Positions 16,804-25,998 of a stretch of 64,000 nucleotides of DNA are shown here, in pieces. Under the pieces are notes generated by a model. It saw only the letters and a list, made by a program, of their open reading frames with translations, was not told the origin of the DNA and did not search any database. A program made the translations under genes and the position numbers. The stretch comes from DUOX01 sp050944015 (GTDB lineage: Bacteria; Bacillota; Clostridia; Oscillospirales; Oscillospiraceae). Positions within the stretch are counted from its first letter, which is position 1. Every line of letters begins with the position of its first letter. The DNA lies in NCBI GenBank assembly GCA_050944015.1, contig JBMNQG010000003.1, positions 6,003 through 70,002 on the forward strand. Direction: 5' to 3'.

Positions 16804-17382
16804 TTACTCCTCTGCTTGAGGCTCCTGCGGGAGCCTCATTATTCTTTTTTCCGTCACAATGCATTTTACGGGCATGTCGTGCTCTTCAAGTGGCAATCTG
16901 TCGGACAGCATTGCCTCACGGCACAGGCCCACGGTAAATGCATCACAATTGGCAAGGAAGCGGTCGTAATACCCGCCCCCCTGCCCCAGTCGGTAGCCGT
17001 CCATATCATAACCAAGGGCCGGCACCAGGATAATGTCCCCTGCGCCGGGAAAAACCCTTTCCGAATTTCGGCCCGGCTGGGGAATGTTTAGTGAACCGTG
17101 GACGAGGTTGGTGTCGTCAAAGAGGGCGTATTCCATTATTCCGCCGCCGAGCACCACCGGCAGGGCCACGGGCTTTCCCATGGCCCTGCAGAGCCGGATA
17201 ATCTCGTGGGTGTCCACTTCCCTGCCCACGCTGTAATAGGCGAAGACGCGTTCCGCCGAAAGCAGCTCCGGCAGGGAAATTACCCTGCTGCAAATCTCAC
17301 GGTTGCTGGAGGAAATGTAGGACTCCTCCAAACCCGCGAGCCTGCGGCGGAAGGCAGTTCTCAGGGCAGCCTTATCAGCCAT
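16804..17382 (-). CDS. fau: 5-formyltetrahydrofolate cyclo-ligase
   Basis: ATP-dependent conversion of 5-formyl-THF to 5,10-methenyl-THF in one-carbon metabolism. 192 residues, normal. Conserved segments: an N-terminal basic helix (KAALRTAFRRRLAGL), FAYYSVGREVDTHEI, the folate-binding PGAGDIILVPALGYD, and the ATP-binding RLGQGGGYYDRFL. The ATG at 17382 overlaps the DJ-1 family gene stop by 8 bases; an ATG four codons earlier is also possible. Last gene of the cobB-wecG-tmk-DJ1-fau operon. Confidence 0.92.
   Translation of the reverse strand: MADKAALRTAFRRRLAGLEESYISSSNREICSRVISLPELLSAERVFAYYSVGREVDTHEIIRLCRAMGKPVALPVVLGGGIMEYALFDDTNLVHGSLNIPQPGRNSERVFPGAGDIILVPALGYDMDGYRLGQGGGYYDRFLANCDAFTVGLCREAMLSDRLPLEEHDMPVKCIVTEKRIMRLPQEPQAEE
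16817..16837 (+). terminator. terminator of the 36-aa peptide gene, inside the end of fau
   Basis: TGAGGCTCC-tgc-GGAGCCTCA followed by ATTATTCTTTTTT on the plus strand. The hairpin overlaps the last codons of the convergent fau gene, so one sequence does both jobs. Confidence 0.75.
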
Positions 17383-17920
17383 ATACGAGTTCATCCCGCA
17401 CCTGCGCGGCAATGCGGCTGCCCTTTACAGCCTCCAGCAGGGCAAGCCCGAAATCAATGGCTGCGCCGGGGGCCCGGCCGGTAATAACGCCGTTGTCAGT
17501 CACCGCCGCCTTATCGCCCAGGTATTTGCCGCCTTTCATCTGGCCCTCCATCCCCGGGTAGCAGGTAAAGCTGCGTCCCTCCAGGAGACCAAGCCTTGAC
17601 AGCACCCTTGGACCCGCGCAGATGGCGGCAAACTTTGCCCCAGCCTCCGCGGCGTTTTTCAAAACCGACATGGCCAGGCGGCTGTTTTCAATGGTCTCAA
17701 CCCCGCCAAGCCCGCCGGGTATTACTATAAGGTCTTCGCTGGTGAATTTTAAAGAAGTATCCATGACAATATCGGCGGATACCGTGATGTCATGGGCGCC
17801 CCGCACCTGGGGACCGTTTACGCCCACATATTTTACCTGTACTCCGCCCCTCCGCAGAATATCGCCGGGGGCAACTGCTTCCATTTCCTCAAAACCGTCG
17901 CCAAGGATAATGAATACCAT
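17375..17920 (-). CDS. DJ-1/PfpI family protein
   Basis: Glutamine-amidotransferase-fold protein of the DJ-1/YajL group, variously described as a chaperone, deglycase or stress protein; the exact activity is uncertain. 181 residues. The reactive Cys sits in AAICAGPRVL (Cys101). The acidic partner region is GDGFEEMEAVAPGDILRR, and the closing ITGRAPGAAIDFGLALLE is typical. Its start is immediately after the tmk stop and its end overlaps fau by 8 bases, so it is co-translated with folate and nucleotide genes. Confidence 0.9.
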   Translation of the reverse strand: MVFIILGDGFEEMEAVAPGDILRRGGVQVKYVGVNGPQVRGAHDITVSADIVMDTSLKFTSEDLIVIPGGLGGVETIENSRLAMSVLKNAAEAGAKFAAICAGPRVLSRLGLLEGRSFTCYPGMEGQMKGGKYLGDKAAVTDNGVITGRAPGAAIDFGLALLEAVKGSRIAAQVRDELVYG

Positions 17921-18586
17921 TTACAGCACCTCCATTATTGCCTTGTAAATTTCCTCATGTATATCCTCCGCCATGCGCATGCCGCTGCCGGAAATGCAGT
18001 TTATGCGCTTCCATCCGTAGTAATCCGCGGCAAAGGAGCCGGCCATAAGGCAGCTTTTAAGGTAATTTATATCGCTTTCATGAATATCGCCCTTGGTATT
18101 TGCCTCGTACTGGCGAAGGGCCATCATTGAAAGGGCGGTTTCAATGTCCACGTCCATATAAATGACGAGATCCGGCCTCGGAAGTTCCAGGAGACGGAAT
18201 TCAAAATCATACAGCCAGTCCAGAAAGGATGAAAGTTCGCTTGGCGGGACCTTTGAACCCTGGTGGACGGCGTTGGAGGTAGTATAGCGGTCTGAAAGTA
18301 CCAGGCCGCCTTCATTATAATAGCTCCCCCAGTCGGTTTTGTAGGAGGCGTACCTGTCCACCGCAAAAAAGGTTGAAGCGGCATATGGGCTCACGTCGGA
18401 AGGCTTTTTTCCAAACTCCCCGTTGAGATACATGCGCAGCAGCGCGGAAGACTCCTTGTCGTATCTGGGGAAAATGATGTTACGAAAATCCACGTTTTCC
18501 CTGAGCAGCCTGTCGCAAAGAAGCCTGTACTGGGTGGATTTACCGCTGCCGTCAATCCCCTCAAGAACGATTAGTTTACCCTGCAT
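17921..18586 (-). CDS. tmk: thymidylate kinase
   Basis: Phosphorylates dTMP to dTDP. 221 residues. P-loop GIDGSGKST at 10-18. The DRY-like motif is seen as SDRYTTSNAVHQG, and the substrate region as FPRYDKESSALLRMYLNGEFG. The long FRLLELPRPDLVIYMDVD segment is standard for the family. It overlaps the end of wecG by 11 bases and abuts the DJ-1 gene. Confidence 0.93.
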   Translation of the reverse strand: MQGKLIVLEGIDGSGKSTQYRLLCDRLLRENVDFRNIIFPRYDKESSALLRMYLNGEFGKKPSDVSPYAASTFFAVDRYASYKTDWGSYYNEGGLVLSDRYTTSNAVHQGSKVPPSELSSFLDWLYDFEFRLLELPRPDLVIYMDVDIETALSMMALRQYEANTKGDIHESDINYLKSCLMAGSFAADYYGWKRINCISGSGMRMAEDIHEEIYKAIMEVL

Positions 18587-19319
18587 TTTTTCTCCGTCCT
18601 ACTCTCTGCCCTGCCACGGCAATTATGAAAAGTGGCAGCTTAATCATGCGTTTTATTCTCCGGGGCTCCTGTATCAACCGGTAAAGCCACTCCAGGCCCA
18701 GCTTCTGCCAGGAATCAGGCGCCCGCCTGACCTTGCCGGCAAATACGTCCAGAGTCCCGCCCAGGCCGGCCATGAGACCTACCTTCAGCTTTCCGGCGTT
18801 GTTTCTCATCCAGTATTCCTGCTTCGGCGCGCCCAGGCAGACCAAGAGCAAGTCTGGCCTTGCCTCGTTAATAATATTAATTATGGGCTCGTCATCCGAA
18901 AAATAACCGTGGTGGGTGCCGGCTATCACCAGGCCGGGAAAGAGCTCCTTCAGCCGCTTCGCCGCCTGCCGGGCTACCCCCTCCTTAGCTCCGAGAAGAA
19001 AAACGGACATGCCCTCTGCTGCCATGCGGCCCATCAGCGCCTGGACAAAGTCTATGCCCGATACCTTTTTCTTAAGGGGAGTGCCCAGAATTCTGGCGCC
19101 GTGGATTATTCCTATTCCGTCGGGAAGGACAAGGGCGGCACCGTCAATTGCGCTTTTAAGCTCCGGCTCAGACCGGCAGAGCCAGACGATTTCCGGGTTG
19201 GGAGTAACCACATAGGCCGCTTTGCTCCCTCTGCCCTCTTTGATTATGGAAAAAGCCCTGTCCACCGCCTCTTCCATTGTCAGGCTGTCAAAACCGACGC
19301 CCAATACTTCAGTTCGCAT
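18576..19319 (-). CDS. tagA: WecG/TagA/CpsF family glycosyltransferase
   Basis: GT26 enzyme, most likely adding N-acetylmannosamine to undecaprenyl-PP-GlcNAc as the linkage-unit step of wall teichoic acid or a related polymer. 247 residues. Clear signatures: YVVTPNPEIVWLCR, LVLPDGIGIIHGAR, VSGIDFVQALM, SVFLLGAKEGVA and LVCLGAPKQEYWM. A basic, hydrophobic C terminus (about 220-247) fits membrane association. It starts 24 bases after cobB. Sugar specificity cannot be told from sequence. No other teichoic acid genes are in the window. Confidence 0.9.
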   Translation of the reverse strand: MRTEVLGVGFDSLTMEEAVDRAFSIIKEGRGSKAAYVVTPNPEIVWLCRSEPELKSAIDGAALVLPDGIGIIHGARILGTPLKKKVSGIDFVQALMGRMAAEGMSVFLLGAKEGVARQAAKRLKELFPGLVIAGTHHGYFSDDEPIINIINEARPDLLLVCLGAPKQEYWMRNNAGKLKVGLMAGLGGTLDVFAGKVRRAPDSWQKLGLEWLYRLIQEPRRIKRMIKLPLFIIAVAGQRVGRRKNAG

Positions 19320-19343
19320 TCACAACCATCCTTGAAGCGCAGG

Positions 19344-20060
19344 CTATACTTTGGAGAATACCTCGCCGATTTTTTCACGTATCACCAGCCGGGCGTATCT
19401 GTCGTGGCTGGTGGCGTCACGGTTGATGAGCACCAGCTTGTCCCCGTCGTAATAATTGACAAGTCCTGCCGCCGGATAGACCACAAGGGATGTCCCACCC
19501 ACAATGAACACATCCGCTTTTCGTATATAATTTATGGCCTTCATCAGCAAATTAGAATCCAGGCTCTCCTCGTAGAGCACCACGTCAGGCCTTACAACGC
19601 CGCCGCAGCTGCATCTGGGAACCCCGGTGCCCGTATTGATGTACTCCTCGGGATATTCCTTCCTGCATTTGGCGCAGTAGCAGCGGTGGATAGTGCCGTG
19701 GAGCTCTATAACGTTTTTGCTGCCTGCCATCTGGTGCAGGCCGTCAATGTTCTGGGTGATTATCGCCTTCAGCTTGCCCTCTCTCTCCAGCTCAGCCAGG
19801 CGTATATGGGCCTGATTGGGCTTCACATCTTTTTTAATTACGAGCTTCTCCCTGTGGAATTTGTAAAATATGTCGGGATGAGACTCAAAAAAGCTGTGGC
19901 TGAGTATGGTCTCCGGCGGGTAGTCGTATTTTTGATTGTAAAGTCCGTCGACACTGCGGAAGTCAGGTATGCCGCTCTCCGTAGAGACGCCAGCACCGCC
20001 GAAAAAGACTATGTTGTCGCTTTCAGCTATCATCTGCCTGAGCATTTCTATTTTATCCAT
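19344..20060 (-). CDS. cobB: NAD-dependent protein deacylase (sirtuin)
   Basis: Sirtuin that removes acyl groups from lysines using NAD. 238 residues. NAD pocket FFGGAGVSTESGIPDFRS (about 20-37), ITQNIDGLHQMAG, catalytic His in IELHGTIH, four zinc Cys in CYCAKC and CSCGG, then VRPDVVLYEE. The ATG at 20060 is preceded by AAGGAA; a GTG one codon earlier is possible. First gene of the five-gene operon, with a promoter at 20097-20125. Acetate kinase in the window hints at acetyl-phosphate-driven acetylation, but that link is speculative. Confidence 0.94.
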   Translation of the reverse strand: MDKIEMLRQMIAESDNIVFFGGAGVSTESGIPDFRSVDGLYNQKYDYPPETILSHSFFESHPDIFYKFHREKLVIKKDVKPNQAHIRLAELEREGKLKAIITQNIDGLHQMAGSKNVIELHGTIHRCYCAKCRKEYPEEYINTGTGVPRCSCGGVVRPDVVLYEESLDSNLLMKAINYIRKADVFIVGGTSLVVYPAAGLVNYYDGDKLVLINRDATSHDRYARLVIREKIGEVFSKV

Positions 20061-20096
20061 CACTTTACACTTCCTTTACGGACTTAATAGATAATC

Positions 20097-20125
20097 ATTA
20101 TACACTTTTTTCTAGCGATACGCAA
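20097..20125 (-). promoter_or_regulatory. cobB operon promoter
   Basis: TTGCGT (20125-20120), 17 bp, TATAAT (20102-20097) on the minus strand. Confidence 0.7.
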
Positions 20126-20259
20126 GCCAAAGCCCCGTTTGCTGGGTAATTCTGCAGGCGTGCAGGTTCATGTGGACAAAATTTTTTATCCGGTGGAATA
20201 TTTTTCATGTTACGGAGCAGAATAAAGGTGTACCATATTTTTACTATGGAGGTATCTAT

Positions 20260-21183
20260 ATGAAACTGCATACCAAACTGATTTCCATGGTATTGGCCGC
20301 CATGCTTTGTCTTTCGCTGGCCTTTTCCGGCGTTGCCACGGAAAATTCTGCTCCGGTGGCTGAAAACCTTGAAATTGTTACCTACAGGGGCGTTTCCGTT
20401 GGCGGCAGGCTCAGCGCCGTTGACCCCAATGGGGACACGGTTACGTTTGAAATAACCACCAAGCCCACAAAGGGAAGGGTCGAGCTCCAGGAGGACGGCC
20501 GCTTCATCTACACCCCCAACAGCGGCAAAAAAGGCAGGGACTACTTCGGGTACAAGGCCATAGACAGCGCAGGAAACTACTCTCAGGAAGCGACGGTAAT
20601 AATTAAAATTCAAAAACAAAAGACAAATGTCATCTATTCGGACATGAGCAGCCATCCCGCCCACTACGCCGCCCTGTATCTGGCTGAAAAGGGCGTATTC
20701 ACAGGCGAGTGCCTGGGCGGCGAGTATATCTTCCACCCGGACCGGGAGGTCACACGCGGGGAATTTCTGGCCATGTGCATGAAGCTGGCGGACTACGACA
20801 TACTTTCCGGGGTCCGCAGCACGGGCTTCATGGACGACGATGAGATACCAGGCTGGGTAAAGCCCTACGTGTCCACCGCCCTGATGGAGGGGGTTGTCAC
20901 CGGCTATACTGACGCTGAAAGGGGCGCCGTCTTTAACGCAAACAACGTAATAAGCTATACGGAGTCGGCGGTAATCCTCAACAATGTGATTGATATTTCC
21001 GACGTGGCAAACGCCGACAGGTATAATGAGGCTTCCGTGCCCGCGTGGGCCTATCAGGCAACGGCCAACCTGAACGCCTGCGATATTGTCCCCGCCGGCA
21101 TGAATTCAATGGAGGAGACTCTCACCAGGGCCCAGGTGGCGGAAATGCTCCTGGGCGCGGCCAGGGTATTGGAAAACAGATAA
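20260..21183 (+). CDS. secreted protein with Ig/cadherin-like repeat and SLH-like modules
   Basis: 307 residues. Signal peptide (about 1-27, MKLHTKLISMVLAAMLCLSLAFSG). One Ig/cadherin-like beta domain follows (about 30-120): PNGDTVTFEITTKPTKG, then RFIYTPNSGKKGRDYFGYKAID. Next are two to three S-layer-homology-type modules (about 128-305): HYAALYLAEKGVF, REVTRGEFLAMCMK, WVKPYVSTALMEGVVTGY and LTRAQVAEMLLGAA. It is probably wall-attached; the ligand is unknown. GGAGG lies 7 bases before the ATG. It stands alone, with a strong terminator, between two minus-strand operons. Confidence 0.85.
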   Translation: MKLHTKLISMVLAAMLCLSLAFSGVATENSAPVAENLEIVTYRGVSVGGRLSAVDPNGDTVTFEITTKPTKGRVELQEDGRFIYTPNSGKKGRDYFGYKAIDSAGNYSQEATVIIKIQKQKTNVIYSDMSSHPAHYAALYLAEKGVFTGECLGGEYIFHPDREVTRGEFLAMCMKLADYDILSGVRSTGFMDDDEIPGWVKPYVSTALMEGVVTGYTDAERGAVFNANNVISYTESAVILNNVIDISDVANADRYNEASVPAWAYQATANLNACDIVPAGMNSMEETLTRAQVAEMLLGAARVLENR

Positions 21184-21197
21184 CTTTGACTGCAAAT

Positions 21198-21231
21198 AAA
21201 ACAGAGGGATGAAAACCATCCCTCTGTTTTT
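21198..21231. terminator. bidirectional terminator between SLH protein and rqcH
   Basis: AAAACAGAGGGATG / CATCCCTCTGTTTT with a 5-base loop. Flanking A and T runs serve both convergent genes. Confidence 0.9.
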
Positions 21232-21233
21232 GC

Positions 21234-22994
21234 TTATTTAACCCTCAGGCGCCTGGCCAGTTCCTCGTCCGGCTGGGCCAATATGGTTTTGTAGTCCGTG
21301 TAAATCACCATGCCGGGAAGAGCCCCTTTCGGTTTCTTTACATATTTCACCTGGGTGTAATCCACCGGAATCTTGACACCGCCGCGGCCCTGGGAAAAAT
21401 ACGCGGCCAGCGAGGCGGCCTCCTCAAGGGTCTGGGGGTCCGCATCCCTGCCGCCGCAGCGGACAATCACGTGGGAGCCGTGGATTTTCTGGGCATGGAG
21501 CCATATGTCCGACTTGTGGGCAATTCTTGCGGTAAGCATGTCGTTTTGCAGGTTGCTTTTGCCCACCAGAATTTCCATGCCTGAACTGGATAGGAACCTC
21601 ATGGGGCCGGCGCCGCTTTTTCTGCCTTTGGCGGCTTTCTGGTGCTTGATATAGCCGGTGTCCATAAGCTCCCGGCGGATCTCAGCAAGGTCGCTCTCCC
21701 CTTCCGCCCGCTCTATGGCGTCCAGAACGCTGTTCAGGTAGTCAAGTTCCCTTTCGCCCTTGGCGATAAGTTCCGTCAGGTGCGCCTGAGCGGCCTTTGC
21801 CTTATTGTAGCTTTTGTAATAGGCGGCGGCGTTCTGCTGGGGTGTTTTTAAGGGGTCGAGGGGAATGGAAATCTCCGGGCAGTCTTCCTCGTAAAAGTCC
21901 GTTGTGACAAGCATGCTGTCACCCTTTTTCAGCCTGTACATGTTGGCCGTAATCAGGTCCCCGTATTTCCTGAAGGTATCCCTTTCCGCCGTTTTAAGCA
22001 GCTCCTGCTTCTGCAGGGCAAGTTTACGCTGGATACGGTCCCGGGCGGTTTTCGCCGCCCTGCTCAAGTCGGAGGACCTTCGTCTCATTATCTCGGCTTT
22101 TTCCTTATCTGAATAAAAGGCGTCAAGAAGCCGGGAGAAGCTGGGATAGGATTGCACCCTCAGGCTGCCGCCGTACTGCTTTATGTTCATAAAGCTGAAA
22201 TCCCGGGGCTCCTTTCCGTCCAAGAGCATGATAGGCTGAAATTCGTTCTTTGCAACAGTATCTTCCAGGACATCCATTATTGCGGGAAAAGAGGCCTTCT
22301 GCTCCTCCGTAAGGCTTGAAACCCTGGGCGAGGTATCCCCGAAACAACGATAGCAAAGCTCCCGGCAGATGAGGGGCGAAAGGCCGGAAAAGCTCTCCAG
22401 CAGCCACTTGTCGGCCTGCTTCTCTTCATCGGCATTCCGCCACATCTCAGCCCTTTTGCCGGATGAAACATCAAAAAAAAGCGGCTTTTCCTGAGCCGGC
22501 GGCAGCCTGTACAAAAGTCCCGGCAGCACCTGCCGCTTGCCGCCGCTAAAATCGGAATTTACCCGCCTGAGGCAGTCGATAATATGCCCCTGGGGGCCTG
22601 TGAGGATAAGGTTGGAGCTACGGCCTATAAACTCGGCAATCAGCTGTTTTTTTACCGGAGCGCCCATTTCGTCGAAGGCGTCCAGGTCCAGGATGACGAG
22701 CCTCTCCATCCCGGGCTGGGCAACGGAGGCAATGCGCGCGCCCAGCAGGTGTTTTCTCAGCAGCATGCAAAACATGGGGGGAGTCTGGGGATTTTCAAAT
22801 TCCTCCGAAGTCAGGTGCAGCCTTGCCGTTCCCGGCCGGGCGGAAATCAGAAGCCGCATGTTTTCACCCATGCCCCGCAGTGTGAAAAGCAGCACATCCC
22901 TTTCGGGCTGCTGGATTTTATCAATTTTTGCCCCCGTTATGCGGGGAGAAAGCTCCCTTACCAGGGCGGTCAGGGTAATGGCGTCAAGAGGCAT
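21234..22994 (-). CDS. rqcH: ribosome quality control protein RqcH (NFACT family)
   Basis: Bacterial NEMF/Rqc2 homologue that binds obstructed 50S subunits and adds C-terminal alanine tails. 586 residues. NFACT-N domain (about 1-280; MPLDAITLTALVREL, RLLISARPGTARLHLT), middle helical coiled-coil arms (about 290-430), then the NFACT-R domain with DIWLHAQKIHGSHVIVR. It was formerly called fibronectin-binding protein FbpA. The ATG directly follows the mrnC TAG. Last gene of uppP-ftsK-mrnC-rqcH. Confidence 0.95.
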   Translation of the reverse strand: MPLDAITLTALVRELSPRITGAKIDKIQQPERDVLLFTLRGMGENMRLLISARPGTARLHLTSEEFENPQTPPMFCMLLRKHLLGARIASVAQPGMERLVILDLDAFDEMGAPVKKQLIAEFIGRSSNLILTGPQGHIIDCLRRVNSDFSGGKRQVLPGLLYRLPPAQEKPLFFDVSSGKRAEMWRNADEEKQADKWLLESFSGLSPLICRELCYRCFGDTSPRVSSLTEEQKASFPAIMDVLEDTVAKNEFQPIMLLDGKEPRDFSFMNIKQYGGSLRVQSYPSFSRLLDAFYSDKEKAEIMRRRSSDLSRAAKTARDRIQRKLALQKQELLKTAERDTFRKYGDLITANMYRLKKGDSMLVTTDFYEEDCPEISIPLDPLKTPQQNAAAYYKSYNKAKAAQAHLTELIAKGERELDYLNSVLDAIERAEGESDLAEIRRELMDTGYIKHQKAAKGRKSGAGPMRFLSSSGMEILVGKSNLQNDMLTARIAHKSDIWLHAQKIHGSHVIVRCGGRDADPQTLEEAASLAAYFSQGRGGVKIPVDYTQVKYVKKPKGALPGMVIYTDYKTILAQPDEELARRLRVK

Positions 22995-23399
22995 CTACCT
23001 GTCCCCCATTATCAGCTGAAACAGCTGGTTCAGCCTTTCTTTGTTGCCTTTAAGATACAGCCAGCCGAACAGGGCTTCCAGCCCTGTGGCCGCATGATAA
23101 TCGGAGATGTCGGCGTTTTGGGGCACGGAGTGAACCTTCGTGTTCCGGGCCCTGCGGAATACGCCCTTTTCGGCGTCGGTCAGCTCCGGCAGGACGCGCC
23201 GGGCCGCCTGGGCCTGCGCCTGGGCGCTGACGTATTTTACCGCTTCCCGGTGGAGGCCGCTGGAGGTTACGCCTCCACGGCTGCAAAGCCAGGAACGCAC
23301 CATCAGCTCAAAAACCGAGTCACCCAGATACGCCAGGCCGAGGCTAGATATTGAATTTATCTCCTCATCGGTGAGGTTCAGTGAAAAATAATCTGTCAT
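22995..23399 (-). CDS. mrnC: Mini-ribonuclease III
   Basis: Dimeric RNase III-like enzyme without a dsRNA-binding domain that trims 23S rRNA ends in Firmicutes. 134 residues, standard size. LAYLGDSVFELMVRSWL carries the catalytic acidic motif. RRARNTKVHSVPQNADISDYHAATGLEALFGWLYL is the conserved second half. It sits between ftsK (46-base gap) and rqcH (no gap). Together with rnmV at 3700, two rRNA-end-processing enzymes are in the window. Confidence 0.94.
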   Translation of the reverse strand: MTDYFSLNLTDEEINSISSLGLAYLGDSVFELMVRSWLCSRGGVTSSGLHREAVKYVSAQAQAQAARRVLPELTDAEKGVFRRARNTKVHSVPQNADISDYHAATGLEALFGWLYLKGNKERLNQLFQLIMGDR

Positions 23400-23445
23400 A
23401 GACTTGCACCAGTATTAAATATTGAATCAGCGTTGGCAGATGGGA

Positions 23446-25986
23446 TTAACCCTCCCATTCGTCCTCCGGAACGTCCTGGTAGGAGGCGAAATCCATCTGC
23501 TCGTGAGCGGCGCCTGCGGGGGCGGTGCCGTTCATCTGCATTTCCTGCCACTGCTCATAGGTTATGAGAATCTGCCGGGGCTTGCTACCCTCAAAGGGGC
23601 CTACGACGCCGATTTCCTCCAGCTGGTCGATAAGCCTGGCTGCCCTTGAATATCCCAGCTTCAGCCGGCGCTGTAGCATGGATACGGAAGCCTGCTTCGT
23701 TTCGAAAATGACCTCCACCGCCTGGGGCAGCAGTTCGTCGTATGCGCTTTTCCCGTTGGAGGGGCCGGATTTGCCGTTGCCGTCCCCGGCGTTTTCCTCC
23801 ACGGATTTTTCGATATGGGACATAATTTCCTCGTTGTACTGGGCGTCTGCGCTGGTTTTGATGAAGTTGATTACCCGCTCCCGTTCCTCGTCGGAGACAA
23901 AGGCGCCCTGTACCCTGATAGGCTTTCCGGCGCCCAGAGGGAAGTAAAGCATATCGCCGCTTCCCACCAGCTTTTCAGCGCCCTGGGTATCAAGTATTAT
24001 GCGGCTTTCCAGGGCGGAGGACACGGCAAAGGCAATTCTGGACGGGATGTTGGCCTTCATGAGGCCGGTGATTACGTCAGCGGAGGGCCTTTGTGTGGCA
24101 ATCACAAGGTGCATGCCGGAGGCACGTCCCATCTGGGCAACGCGGCAAATGCTCTCTTCAACTTCCTTGTAGGCAGCCAGCATGAGGTCGGCAAGCTCGT
24201 CTATAACGATAACCACCTGGGGCAGGGGCTTTTCCCCTATGCTCCTCTGATGGGCGTTATAGCCGAAAATGTCGCGGACGCCCATCTCGGAAAACAGGCG
24301 GTATCTTTTCAGCATTTCAACCACGGACCACTGAAGGGCGCCAGCCGCCTTTTTGGGGTCCGTCACAACCGGTATATACAAATGCGGGATGCCGTTATAT
24401 ATGCCTAGCTCCACCATTTTGGGGTCTATCATTATGAGCCGGACCTCGTCGGGAGTGGACTTGTACAGCAGGCTTAGAATAAGGGAATTCATGCAGACGG
24501 ACTTGCCGCTGCCGGTGGTGCCGGCTATCAGCAAATGGGGCAGCTTTGCAATATTTCCGACTATGTTCTTGCCGCTGATGTCCTTGCCCAAGGCGAAGGT
24601 CAGCTTTGACTGGGAGTTTTTAAACTCCGGCGAGTTGATGATGTCGTAAAGGTAAACAGTGCTTACGATTTTATTAGGCACCTCTACGCCAACGGTAGAT
24701 ATTTTGTCCGGTATGGGGGCAATTCTGACGCCGGACACGCCGAGGGAAAGGGCCAGGTCGCCGGAAAGATTGGTAAGCTTGTTCAGTTTTACCCCGGCGT
24801 CAAGCTCCAAATCGTACCGTGTCACGGTGGGCCCCCGGATTACGCCCACAATGGAGGCCGACACGCCGAAACTCTTTAACGTGGTTTCCAGCCTTTCCTT
24901 ATTGAGGGCAACCTCCTCCCTGCCGTCAACGGGATTTGCAGACCCCCGCTTCAAAAGGGTCACAGGCGGGAATTCGTACCGGTCGTTTTCCTGCTCCTTT
25001 GCTTTTTCTATGGTACTGGCAATTTCCTGGGCCTCGTCTTTCCCAATGTTAGCCTGCGTCTTGGGGTAGGGCATTTCATTCCTGGGAGGCACGCTGATTT
25101 CCTGTACGGTGGGCGTGATTTCCACACCTGCAACGGCGGCCGCCTCCTCTATGGAAAGGGGCTCGACATTTTCAGTCTGGGATGCAATAACCTGGTCGGG
25201 TGTCTTGACCCGGGGCCTCGTATTAAAAAAGCCAACCTTTTCTTCCACATATTCCTGCTGCACGATGGGCTCGTCGTCCAGGGGAATATCAATGGCGCGC
25301 CTGGAAAAGAGACGGCTTTTCTTAGGCACGGCAGCCTTAACGGGAGCGGGCTGCGGCTCTTGCTCAGGTTCCGGCACCGGCTCCGGCTCATATTCAAGCC
25401 TGGGCCTGCTTTTAAGTTTTTCAATAACCTGGCCAAGCGTAATGTTTAAGGCGCTCATGGCAAAAAACACGAAGCCGAAGAAAAACACCGGAATCGCGCC
25501 ATAAATGCTGAACATGGCTTCAAGTCCAATGGACAGAAGGCCGGATATGGCCCCGCCGCTGGTCATGCTCCTGCCGCTCAGGTATAATTCCTTCAGCAGC
25601 TTTGAGGATTCCGCAAAATCAATCTTGCAGAAAATCAAATGCACCAGCGAACCGAAAAACAGGGGCAGCAACAGGGCGGAGATGGTTCGGAACATTACGG
25701 GCCTGCCCCTGTGAAAACCCAATACTATAGCCGACAAAAAAAGCACCGGGGGAAAAATGTAATAACCCCAGCCAATGAGTCCCTTGATTAAGCCGCAGAA
25801 GAAGGTAATAAATACTGCGTCAACATCGAAATATCCAATAAAGGAGAACAGACCCAAAAAAATGCATACGATTGCTCCAACCTCCCGGCGTATGGGACGT
25901 TGGGTTGAAGCGGCCCGAGTCGACCTTCTGCTTGTTTTTCTGCCGGATCCGTTTTTAGTACCGGCGTTTTTTTTGGACTGCGCCAT
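23446..25986 (-). CDS. ftsK: DNA translocase FtsK/SpoIIIE
   Basis: Hexameric motor that pumps chromosomal DNA through the septum in division or sporulation. 846 residues. A basic N terminus, about four membrane segments (about 32-185), and a Pro/Glu-rich linker (about 195-330). The motor follows with Walker A AGTTGSGKS, Walker B VVIVIDELADLM and VIATQRPSADVITG. The C-terminal winged-helix gamma domain (KQASVSMLQRRLKLGYSRAARLIDQLEEIGVVGP) recognises orienting DNA motifs. GGAGG lies 7 bases before the ATG. Whether it acts as SpoIIIE or FtsK/SftA cannot be told. Confidence 0.96.
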   Translation of the reverse strand: MAQSKKNAGTKNGSGRKTSRRSTRAASTQRPIRREVGAIVCIFLGLFSFIGYFDVDAVFITFFCGLIKGLIGWGYYIFPPVLFLSAIVLGFHRGRPVMFRTISALLLPLFFGSLVHLIFCKIDFAESSKLLKELYLSGRSMTSGGAISGLLSIGLEAMFSIYGAIPVFFFGFVFFAMSALNITLGQVIEKLKSRPRLEYEPEPVPEPEQEPQPAPVKAAVPKKSRLFSRRAIDIPLDDEPIVQQEYVEEKVGFFNTRPRVKTPDQVIASQTENVEPLSIEEAAAVAGVEITPTVQEISVPPRNEMPYPKTQANIGKDEAQEIASTIEKAKEQENDRYEFPPVTLLKRGSANPVDGREEVALNKERLETTLKSFGVSASIVGVIRGPTVTRYDLELDAGVKLNKLTNLSGDLALSLGVSGVRIAPIPDKISTVGVEVPNKIVSTVYLYDIINSPEFKNSQSKLTFALGKDISGKNIVGNIAKLPHLLIAGTTGSGKSVCMNSLILSLLYKSTPDEVRLIMIDPKMVELGIYNGIPHLYIPVVTDPKKAAGALQWSVVEMLKRYRLFSEMGVRDIFGYNAHQRSIGEKPLPQVVIVIDELADLMLAAYKEVEESICRVAQMGRASGMHLVIATQRPSADVITGLMKANIPSRIAFAVSSALESRIILDTQGAEKLVGSGDMLYFPLGAGKPIRVQGAFVSDEERERVINFIKTSADAQYNEEIMSHIEKSVEENAGDGNGKSGPSNGKSAYDELLPQAVEVIFETKQASVSMLQRRLKLGYSRAARLIDQLEEIGVVGPFEGSKPRQILITYEQWQEMQMNGTAPAGAAHEQMDFASYQDVPEDEWEG

Positions 25987-25998
25987 ATGTAAACCTCC

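Noticed and set aside
18423..20087. 554-codon plus-strand frame opposite tmk, wecG and cobB.
   Set aside because: It runs antisense across three genes with clear catalytic motifs, so it is a shadow frame.
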